Origin: Pirellula staleyi DSM 6068
GTDB taxonomy: Bacteria; Planctomycetota; Planctomycetia; Pirellulales; Pirellulaceae
NCBI GenBank assembly: GCA_945875845.1
Contig: CAMCMB010000008.1
Span: forward strand, 1 to 64,000
Reading direction: 5' to 3'
Length of the DNA: 64,000 nt
Numbering within the stretch: the first letter of the stretch is position 1; every line of letters begins with the position of its first letter. The notes beneath the pieces were generated by a model that had not been told where the DNA came from, ran no database searches, and saw only the letters and a list, made by a program, of their open reading frames with translations. This document shows positions 19,669 through 26,636 of the stretch, in pieces. The position numbers and the translations under genes were made by a program.

Positions 19669-19959
19669 TTATCCCAGTTGATCTAGAAAACGATCTAAAG
19701 CAGCCGACATCTTCTCATCGGTGTCGTAGTTGCCTTGCGAGATCGCCTCACGCAAGCTATCGACCTTGCCCGCTCGAAAGGCTTGACCCGATTGCTCGGA
19801 GCTACCAATGCTGAGCGCTTCGGCGGACAACTCCAACTGGTCCACCGGGGTAGCGATCGCCGACGGCGTTGCGGCAGCCACCGGTGATGGAGCATTCGAT
19901 TTGGCTGCGGCTCTAGATGCATCAACGCCAGAGACCGAAAAATTCCCGGAAATTTGCAT
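19669..19959 (-). CDS. FlgM-like anti-sigma-28 factor
   Basis: This small protein (96 residues) has a disordered Ala/Pro/Ser-rich first half and a C-terminal FlgM-like module: VDQLELSAEAL, then RAGKVDSLREAISQGNY, then DEKMSAALDRFLDQL. FlgM binds and holds back the flagellar sigma factor FliA until the hook is complete. No other flagellar gene is in the window, so the gene is an orphan here, which is not unusual for scattered planctomycete flagellar genes. ATG 19959 gives the right length for the family. The call rests on the C-terminal 40 residues only. Confidence 0.75.
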   Translation of the reverse strand: MQISGNFSVSGVDASRAAAKSNAPSPVAAATPSAIATPVDQLELSAEALSIGSSEQSGQAFRAGKVDSLREAISQGNYDTDEKMSAALDRFLDQLG

Positions 19960-20555
19960 GTTTTGACTACTCCCTGTTTAACTAGGACTCTTGGTCCGAT
20001 CGAAGATTTGGAACGTACATGGACTGCAACCGTGCTGACAAGTCGAGATTGAAATCTCGTGCTCGATCCTTTTTTGCAACGCTGTCCGTGTCACAGATGA
20101 AACCGTCCGAATCCAACAGGTCATGCGACTTTGCGAAGAAGCTGCTTTCGAGCGAAAGCGTACCTGAGTATCGGAGCGTCCATCTTCGAAAACCAATGAA
20201 TCCTATCTCCTTCCATTTGTGATGAATGACCAAGCCGCATGATTCAATTCGATTGTGCGGCCTAGCGGTTATGCAACGTTTGATCCTTGACCAAACGTCT
20301 GCAACTGGTTGATCTACGAATGCATTAACCGTGCCAATGAAGCTCGTGTGCATCCTGACAACGTTCGACTTGATGTGTTATACGCGGTCGGATAGCAACA
20401 AGACAAGGCGGAATGCAGCATACCGCGATTGACATCATTCGCGATACGTTTATGACACTTCCCAAAATTACAAAACGCACGAACTATTTTCAATGCAATT
20501 GCAACGGATTATGGTCACGTCGTTCCGCTTGCCGAAATTATTTTTGGAATCGCGA
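19960..20555. other. Intergenic stretch, no supported gene
   Basis: Frames of up to 123 codons exist (for example minus 19982-20353), but they show no recognisable domain and no ribosome binding site at a usable distance. The base composition looks more AT-rich than the flanks. Nothing else was identified before the promoter-like site at 20556. Confidence 0.4.
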
Positions 20556-20585
20556 TTGACCCGAACAAAGGGTTCGGTCTATCTT
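20556..20585 (+). promoter_or_regulatory. Sigma-70-type promoter upstream of the putative RNA
   Basis: TTGACC (20556-20561) and TATCTT (20580-20585) are separated by 18 bases, close to a housekeeping promoter. Transcription would begin at about 20592. No protein gene follows on this strand, which supports an RNA product. Confidence 0.45.
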
Positions 20586-20591
20586 ACGTCC

Positions 20592-20825
20592 ATCGAAGAG
20601 ATCACTTGATCTGCTGCGTCGGATTTGATTCTTTAAGGGGGTCAAGTCACGCTACGGCATCACCACACGGATGTGTTGTTGCCTGGTGCCAAGACAATGC
20701 GGATTTTTGCGGGCAGTGCAAACGGATGTTGTCATTGCTCGCTTCAAACCATTGCTCCCGGAACAGTAGCTTAAGTCCTCAGCCCCCCTGGGACTCGTTC
20801 ACTTCCGGGAGCATTTTTTTTTCGC
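20592..20825 (+). ncRNA. Putative structured noncoding RNA of about 230 nt
   Basis: The stretch lies between a promoter-like site and a strong terminator. It contains several hairpins: AGATCACTTGATCT near 20600, a GGCATCACC/GGTGCC stem enclosing CACACGGATGTG at about 20656-20690, and the long terminal hairpin. No convincing coding frame is present (a 78-codon frame has no domain and no ribosome binding site). It does not show the marks of tmRNA, RNase P RNA or SRP RNA that I would recognise. A 6S-like RNA or an unclassified regulatory RNA are possible. The transcript is inferred from sequence only. Confidence 0.4.
20753..20822 (+). terminator. Rho-independent terminator with two-tier hairpin
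   Basis: TGCTCCCGGAA (20753-20763) pairs with TTCCGGGAGCA (20803-20813), and an inner AGTCC/GGACT stem lies within. Nine T residues follow. No plus-strand protein gene ends nearby, so it most likely ends the putative RNA. Confidence 0.75.
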
Positions 20826-20953
20826 GACCGACTCGCAATTAGCCAACCGCAGCGGCTACTTGCCAAAATCGCGCAGCATGCGGAGTTCCAGTCGCCTTGA
20901 ACCCATTGCATCTTTGGAAATCAATGGGAGAGCGAGCCCATCGCTCTAAACAT

Positions 20954-21112
20954 CTTTGCAATGGCGAATGCATTGGAAACCATCGGGAGGGCGAGGCTCC
21001 TGCCGAGCTTACTACGCAATGGTTCGGCAGGAGCCTCACCCTCCCAAGCAAGGAATGGATTGGGCAAAGTCGAGGAAAACATGTTTAGAGGGATGGCCTC
21101 ACCCTCCCAGGC
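20954..21112. repeat. Dispersed palindromic repeat family D, copy 1
   Basis: The stretch is nearly identical to the reverse complement of 51371-51530. Its core is a hairpin at 20985-21045 with arms GGCTCCTGCCGAGC and GGTTCGGCAGGAGCC inside GGGAGGG/CCCTCCC. After it comes a constant tail containing AAACATGTTTAGAGGG. A shorter related piece precedes it at about 20918-20935. It occupies the gap upstream of lpxK's 3' end. Confidence 0.85.
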
Positions 21113-21166
21113 AAACCTCGTAGTCACGATGAACTTGCATGCCATTCCAAAGTGCTGGTTGAACTG

Positions 21167-22222
21167 TTAATGGCACATTTTTAAAATGCGTTCGAGGTGC
21201 TCGTCAAGTACTTCAGCCCCTGTCCTAATACGCAGCTCGACGTCTAAACTCCACACATCCATCTTTGCAAGACGCGGAACAGCGATCTTGGCAAGGTCTT
21301 TTCCTGTGCAGAGAATGGCTTCGATGGGAATCGCGTTTTCGCTTACCTGCTGTTCTATGTCCCTCATATTCTGCGCATCGTAATCATGATGATCAGGGAA
21401 GGACATGCTACCTGCAACGGTTGCGCCACATGTCCGCAACGTCTGCAGAAATCCACTTGGGTTTCCAAGTCCACTCACCGCAAAAATATTTTTGTCTCGC
21501 AGCCACTCAACGGGCAATGTCTCCCCGAGTGAATTCCTCAGCCGCATGGGATAATGTTCCGCTTCCAGCCATGCGGCTTTTGGATTGTATCGCTGAACAC
21601 GCGTACGAATTTCCGCCAATGTTTGCGCATCCACTTGATCGGCACGCGTGGCCATAACCACAGTGGCCCGTCGGAGCGATCGCAACGGTTCTCGCAACAT
21701 ACCGCGCGGTAAAAGATGTCCAAAGCCAAAGGGCTCCCTCGCATCGAGCAACACAATTTCCAAATCGCGATGGATCTTGCGATGTTGGAAACCATCGTCC
21801 AACAGCAACACTTGCATCCCAAGCTCCTCCGTCGCAATCGTTGCCGATGCGATTCGATCCGGATTTTGCAAATGCGGTACGTCCGGGAGCAGGACTTCCA
21901 ATTCTTTCGCTTCGTCATTCCGCCCATCGCTTCCCGCCGCGTATCCACGAGAAAGAATGGCAACTCGCGTCTCGCGAGCTCGAAACCATCGTGCTAACAT
22001 GGCTACCGTCGGGCTTTTGCCCGTCCCGCCAGCCGTCAAATTCCCGACAGAGACCACAGGTACCGTTGCCTTGGCTGTCTTCTTCCATCCGCGATCGTAT
22101 GCTTTGTTGCGGCCCCAGATGACGGCGGCATAGGGCTGGCTCAAGCACCAAAGCCCGGCCCGCGCAAGGATCGAACGCAACGTATTTGATTTTCCTGAAA
22201 GTATTTTTTCAACGCGATGCAT
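21167..22222 (-). CDS. lpxK: Tetraacyldisaccharide 4'-kinase
   Basis: This 351-residue protein is LpxK, which phosphorylates the lipid A disaccharide precursor at the 4' position at the inner membrane. The Walker A motif is VGNLTAGGTGKSPTVA near residue 61, preceded by PVVSVGN. Later come VLLLDDGFQHRKIHRDLEIVLLDA with the family's DDGFQ signature, and LPRGMLREPL. An N-terminal hydrophobic/aromatic segment (LWCLSQPYAAVIWGRNKAYDRGW) fits membrane association. The length fits the family. Its presence supports lipid A-type outer membrane synthesis. It is separated from the tex gene upstream by about 130 bases. Confidence 0.95.
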   Translation of the reverse strand: MHRVEKILSGKSNTLRSILARAGLWCLSQPYAAVIWGRNKAYDRGWKKTAKATVPVVSVGNLTAGGTGKSPTVAMLARWFRARETRVAILSRGYAAGSDGRNDEAKELEVLLPDVPHLQNPDRIASATIATEELGMQVLLLDDGFQHRKIHRDLEIVLLDAREPFGFGHLLPRGMLREPLRSLRRATVVMATRADQVDAQTLAEIRTRVQRYNPKAAWLEAEHYPMRLRNSLGETLPVEWLRDKNIFAVSGLGNPSGFLQTLRTCGATVAGSMSFPDHHDYDAQNMRDIEQQVSENAIPIEAILCTGKDLAKIAVPRLAKMDVWSLDVELRIRTGAEVLDEHLERILKMCH

Positions 22223-22356
22223 TCACGGTCTAACTTGTAGTAGTCTCAAAGTCGAATGAGGAACCTGGAGGCCTATTCGTTCGTCGGCCAAGCCCGGCCA
22301 TTAGACCACAAGCGATTGAATATTTCGATACACCAAGAAGCCTCAACTTGAAACGA

Positions 22357-24603
22357 TTAGGCCTTGGCCGGTTTGGCACTAACTTCGCCGCGGAACAGCG
22401 CAAGCTGTGGCATGTCGAGCTTTTTCGTTACCGCAATTCGCTTTCGAGGCAAGTCGATTTCGAGCACTTTTACTTTGACCACATGACCAACCGCAACAAC
22501 TTCGTTCGGATCTTTGATAAACGTGTTGGATAATTGCGAAATATGAATCAATGCATCGTGGTGGACACCCAAATCCACAAAAGCCCCAAAGTGAGTCACA
22601 TTCGTAATCACCCCTTCTAAGATCATTCCGATCTTGAGATCCTCGATTTTTTTTACTTCGTCCGAAAACCGCACCACCCGAAACTCACTGCGAGGGTCGC
22701 GACCCGGCTTGGACAACTCTTGCACAATGTCGACGACCGTTGGCAAACCAAAACGCTCGTCAACAAACTCCTCGGGTTTGAGCTTTTGCACAAGTCCACC
22801 ATTTCCGACGAGGGACTCCGCCCGAACATTTAGCTTCTTTGCCATTCGTTCAACCAGCCGGTAGCATTCCGGATGCACCGCAGAATTGTCCAATGGCTGA
22901 TCGCCGTTGCGAATACGAAGAAAACCGGCCGCTTGCTCAAACGCCTTGGTGCCAAGTTTTGGCACTTCGGTCAATTGTTGTCGGTTATGGAATCGACCGT
23001 TCGTATCTCGATAGGAAACGATTTTTTCGGCAAGCTTTGGGCCGATCCCTGACACATAGGACAGGAGAGATGCACTTGCCATATTCAAATCCACTCCGAC
23101 GCTATTGACACACGACTGCACCTCCCGTTCGAGGCACTTGCGCAATTGGCTCTGATTTACGTCGTGCTGATATTGTCCGACTCCAATCGATTTGGGATCC
23201 GCCTTGACGAGCTCGGCCAACGGGTCTTGTAGGCGATGCGCGATGCTGATGGCCCCACGAACGGTTACGTCTAAGTTGGGGTACTCGTGTGCAGCCAATT
23301 CGCTAGCCGAATAGATCGAAGCACCCGATTCGCTCACGACCACTTTGGTTACTTGCAACGAGTGGTTCCGAATCAAATCGGTGATAAATTCTTCCGCTTC
23401 ACGCGAAGCGGTCCCATTTCCGATCGCAATCAACTCGATTTTGTGTTTGGCAATCAAGTCGAGCACGGCTTTACTAGCCGATTGGAGGTCGTTGGTTGGG
23501 GGTGTTGGAAAGATGGTGGCATGTGCGAGATACTTGCCGGTTCCGTCAACCACCGCCAACTTGCAACCGGTACGAAAGCCTGGGTCCAACCCCAACGTGA
23601 CCTTCGGACCAGCAGGGGGGGCGAGCAATAGTTCTCGGAGGTTTTTGCCAAAGACCGTAATCGCTTCGGCGTCCGCTCGTTCCTTTAACGTTTGGGATAC
23701 CATTGATTCGGTTGCGGGCATCAGAAGTCGATCGAAGCAGTCTTCAATCGTGCGGATCAGGTCGCGATAAAACTCGAATTGAGGGTTCGTTACAAAGTGT
23801 GATTGGATTTGGCCGACGATGCGTTCCTTGTCTAATTCGACTCCGACCCGTAGTATCCCCTCGGCTTCTCCACGCTTCATCGCCAAGAAACGGTGCGAGG
23901 GTAAGCGCGCTACCGATTCCTGGTGGTCAACGTACATTTCGAACTTGCTGGCTTCCTCTTTCTTGCCGCGTTTGACATTCGAGACGATGCGGCCGTGCAT
24001 CATCGCTTGTTCGGTCAACCAAATTCTCGTTTCGGCGTCGTCGGACCACTGTTCCGCGACGATGTCCAACGCACCTTGAAGGGCCGCTTCTTCGTCAGGC
24101 ACCTCGGCATCGGGGTTGACAAATGGTTTCAAAACATCCCGTTTGGATCGGCCGAGCGTTGTTTGTTGGAGCAAGATGTCGGCTAGGGGTTGCAATCCAC
24201 GTTCGCGCGCAAGGGTCGCGCGGGTTCGCCGCTTGGGCTTGAACGGCAGGTAAATCGCCTCCAACATTTGCATGTCCTGGCACTCGACGATTTGTTGACG
24301 GAGTGCATCGGTGAGGAGTCCTTGTTCGTCAATGGTCTTCAGGATGGTGGTTTTTCTTGAGAACAAATCGCGTGCTTTTTCGATCGCATCTTCGATCGTT
24401 CGCAACTGGATTTCGTCGAGACCACGCGTCACTTCTTTGCGGTAGCGAGCAATGAAAGGAATGGTATTGCCTGCCTCCAACAGTTGGATCGCAGCCTCCA
24501 CTTGATTGTCGTTGACACTAAGGTGTTTGGCTATGTTGTGAACGGCACCAGCTAGATCGAAGACGATTATGGAATGGCTTGTCATTGGTTTGCTTTCTAT
24601 CAT
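22357..24603 (-). CDS. tex: Tex-type RNA-binding transcription accessory protein
   Basis: This 748-residue protein has the Tex order: an N-terminal helical region (GNTIPFIARYRKEVTRGLDE near residue 50), a YqgF/RNase H-like domain (TLGLDPGFRTGCKLAVVD near 340), a helix-hairpin-helix part (SYVSGIGPKLAEKIVSYRD near 510), and a C-terminal S1 domain (GMILEGVITNVTHFGAFVDLG near 650). Tex proteins bind RNA and influence transcription. ATG 24603 is used; an in-frame Met seven codons in (24585) is also possible. The last 15 codons include a 19-base stretch identical to a family B repeat (22390-22408), so the C-terminal QLALFRG tail may derive from a repeat insertion. Confidence 0.95.
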   Translation of the reverse strand: MIESKPMTSHSIIVFDLAGAVHNIAKHLSVNDNQVEAAIQLLEAGNTIPFIARYRKEVTRGLDEIQLRTIEDAIEKARDLFSRKTTILKTIDEQGLLTDALRQQIVECQDMQMLEAIYLPFKPKRRTRATLARERGLQPLADILLQQTTLGRSKRDVLKPFVNPDAEVPDEEAALQGALDIVAEQWSDDAETRIWLTEQAMMHGRIVSNVKRGKKEEASKFEMYVDHQESVARLPSHRFLAMKRGEAEGILRVGVELDKERIVGQIQSHFVTNPQFEFYRDLIRTIEDCFDRLLMPATESMVSQTLKERADAEAITVFGKNLRELLLAPPAGPKVTLGLDPGFRTGCKLAVVDGTGKYLAHATIFPTPPTNDLQSASKAVLDLIAKHKIELIAIGNGTASREAEEFITDLIRNHSLQVTKVVVSESGASIYSASELAAHEYPNLDVTVRGAISIAHRLQDPLAELVKADPKSIGVGQYQHDVNQSQLRKCLEREVQSCVNSVGVDLNMASASLLSYVSGIGPKLAEKIVSYRDTNGRFHNRQQLTEVPKLGTKAFEQAAGFLRIRNGDQPLDNSAVHPECYRLVERMAKKLNVRAESLVGNGGLVQKLKPEEFVDERFGLPTVVDIVQELSKPGRDPRSEFRVVRFSDEVKKIEDLKIGMILEGVITNVTHFGAFVDLGVHHDALIHISQLSNTFIKDPNEVVAVGHVVKVKVLEIDLPRKRIAVTKKLDMPQLALFRGEVSAKPAKA
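22390..22408. repeat. REP family B core inside the tex gene
   Basis: GCGGAACAGCGCAAGCTGT is identical over 19 bases to the intergenic element at 19554-19572. Here it encodes part of the Tex C-terminal tail on the minus strand. Confidence 0.5.
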
Positions 24604-24725
24604 CGGGCACGTTCTTGCGACGCCTTAACAAGATGCATCTTAGCAGGCTTTGCCGATACGCGACCAAGGCAAACTGAAACCGACTGAATTCAAATGAGCA
24701 CCCTCGTGCACCTTGCCATTTCTCC

Positions 24726-24816
24726 TAGCCACAAAAAATCACAAGAGACACAAACCGGATGTTCTGTTGAATCGAACCTTCAAACCTTTTGTGGACTTTG
24801 TGCCTTTTCGTGGCTA
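24726..24816. repeat. MITE-like repeat family M, copy 2
   Basis: The stretch runs from TAGCCACAAAAAATCAC to CTTTTCGTGGCTA. It has imperfect terminal inverted repeats of about 29 bases and an inner ACAAACCGGATGTTCTGTTG. It lies 123 bases upstream of tex. Together with copy 3 and the shared flank (CACCTTGCCATTT) it forms a direct duplication with a 129-base period. Confidence 0.85.
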
Positions 24817-24854
24817 GCAGGTCGCTATTCCCTCACGCACCTTGCCATTTTTTG

Positions 24855-24945
24855 TAGCCACAAAAAATCACAAAAGACACAAACCGGATGATCGATTGAA
24901 TCGAACCTTCAAAACTTTTGTGGACTCTGTGCCTTTTCGTGGCTA
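24855..24945. repeat. MITE-like repeat family M, copy 3
   Basis: This is nearly identical to copy 2 and in the same direction, with its start 129 bases further on. The inner part reads CGGATGATCGATTG in place of CGGATGTTCTGTTG. The remaining intergenic sequence to 25075 shows no gene. Confidence 0.85.
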
Positions 24946-25075
24946 GCAGGTCGCCATTCCGTACAATGGAAATCTTCGTTTCACCGACCAGACGTTGCAT
25001 CGCAAAACACAATGTCATGTGGGGCAACAGAAGTCTGCTTCGCGGCTTGTTCAGTAAAGTTGTTGATTTCCTTGC

Positions 25076-26527
25076 CTATGCGATGATATCGTTTGCGACC
25101 TGTCCAGCTACATCTGTTAATCGGAAATCGCGACCTGCGTACCTATGGGTGAGCCGCTCGTGATCGAGCCCCATCAAGTGCAATATGGTTGCATGCAAAT
25201 CATTGATGTGCATTTTGTTCTCAGTCGCATAGTAGCCGTAGTCATCCGTCGCACCATAAGCGTATCCAGCCTTGACTCCGCCGCCTGCCATCCACATGGA
25301 GAAACCGTGTGGGTTGTGGTCTCGCCCGTTCCCTTGCGACGTGGGTGTCCTGCCGAACTCGCCCCCCCACAATACCAACGTGTCCTCGAGCAATCCACAC
25401 GCTTTCAAATCGCTCAAGAAACCGGCAATCGGCTTGTCTACCTCCGACGCGTTTTTGGAATGTCCCTGGACCAAGTCGCTGTGTTGATCCCATTGCACTT
25501 CACTGTCGCTATGAGTTACCTGGACGAAACGTACTCCACGTTCGAGGAATCGCCGGGCCATCAAGCACTGTCGACCAAAATTTTCCGTGATCGGATCATC
25601 GATACCGTAGAGCTGTAGCGTCGCTTGCGTTTCACGAGACAAATCTTGAACCTCCGGCATGGCGGTCTGCATTCGATAGGCCAATTCAAAGGAATTCAAT
25701 CTTCCGCTCAAGGCCTTTTCCCGACCGTTTTCTTCGAAATGATCGTGGTTCATGGATGCGAGCAGATCGAGTTGTTTGCGTTGCTTGTCGAGTTGAGTCG
25801 TCTTGTTGTAAATGTGCTTGACACTCGCGGCAGATGTCGGCAAACTCGCGTTCCCAATGGGAGTCCCCTGGCAATGCGCGGGCAAAAACGCCGAACCCCA
25901 ATTGTTCATTCCTCCATGGGCAAGCGTGGGACAGATCGTCACGAAGGCCGGCAAATTTTCATTCTCCGTTCCGAGCCCGTAGGTCACCCAAGCTCCCATG
26001 CTAGGCCTAACGAACTGGTCGCTGCCTGTATGCATCTTGAGCAACGCACCACCATGGGCTGGGTTGCTGCCGTGAAGCGAGCGTAGGATGCACAAGTCAT
26101 CGATATGCTTGGCAACATTTGGGAACAGGTCACTGACTGGCAGTCCACTTTGTCCGTAGTTTTTGAATTTCCAGGGTGACTTCAATAGATTCCCTTGAGC
26201 CGCAAAAACAACTTTGGGCAACGCAAACGGTGGTGGCTTGCCATCGTCGCGATCCAATAAGGGTTTGGGATCGAAGGTATCGACGTGCGAAGGCCCACCT
26301 TTCATGAACAAGAAAACGATTCGTTTGGCCTTGGCTTCAAAATGAGGCTTTCGAGCGGCAAGGGGTCCGCGTTCGGCTCCGCGAAGCTCGGTCGATTCGT
26401 CTCCCATCACCTGGTCCAGCAACGATTGGAATGCAAGATAGCCAAAGCCAGCGGCTGTATTCTTGAGCATCCAGCGCCGATTGTGATTCTCTAAATGTAT
26501 GTGCGACATTTCGTTTTGTACGTTCAT
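25076..26527 (-). CDS. DUF1501 protein, second copy
   Basis: This 483-residue member of the DUF1501 family has a twin-arginine-like start (NHNRRWMLKNTAAGFGYLAF). The family motifs are IVFLFMKGGPSHVDTFDPKP near residue 70, LWGGEFGRTPTSQGNGRDHNP near 395, and GFSMWMAGGGVKAG. The end reads DLHATILHLMGLDHERLTHRYAGRDFRLTDV. It differs enough from the copy at 18064-19542 to be an old paralogue. It lies 109 bases downstream of its cytochrome-like partner on the same strand. That gap holds a CTCTTCCCC/GGGGNNNGGGGAGAG-like inverted repeat at about 26564-26595. Confidence 0.93.
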   Translation of the reverse strand: MNVQNEMSHIHLENHNRRWMLKNTAAGFGYLAFQSLLDQVMGDESTELRGAERGPLAARKPHFEAKAKRIVFLFMKGGPSHVDTFDPKPLLDRDDGKPPPFALPKVVFAAQGNLLKSPWKFKNYGQSGLPVSDLFPNVAKHIDDLCILRSLHGSNPAHGGALLKMHTGSDQFVRPSMGAWVTYGLGTENENLPAFVTICPTLAHGGMNNWGSAFLPAHCQGTPIGNASLPTSAASVKHIYNKTTQLDKQRKQLDLLASMNHDHFEENGREKALSGRLNSFELAYRMQTAMPEVQDLSRETQATLQLYGIDDPITENFGRQCLMARRFLERGVRFVQVTHSDSEVQWDQHSDLVQGHSKNASEVDKPIAGFLSDLKACGLLEDTLVLWGGEFGRTPTSQGNGRDHNPHGFSMWMAGGGVKAGYAYGATDDYGYYATENKMHINDLHATILHLMGLDHERLTHRYAGRDFRLTDVAGQVANDIIA

Positions 26528-26636
26528 TTTGGTTGGGCTTTTACTAAAATCGACCCCTCACCCCACTCTTCCCCAAAGCGGGGCAAGGGGGAGAGAAATG
26601 CCATATCGCGCTCAAGCTCTCTCTTCCGGAAGCAAG

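Noticed and set aside
19982-20353. A 123-codon minus-strand frame just upstream of the FlgM-like gene
   Set aside because: No family resemblance, no ribosome binding site at a usable distance, and uneven amino acid use. Coding status cannot be supported.
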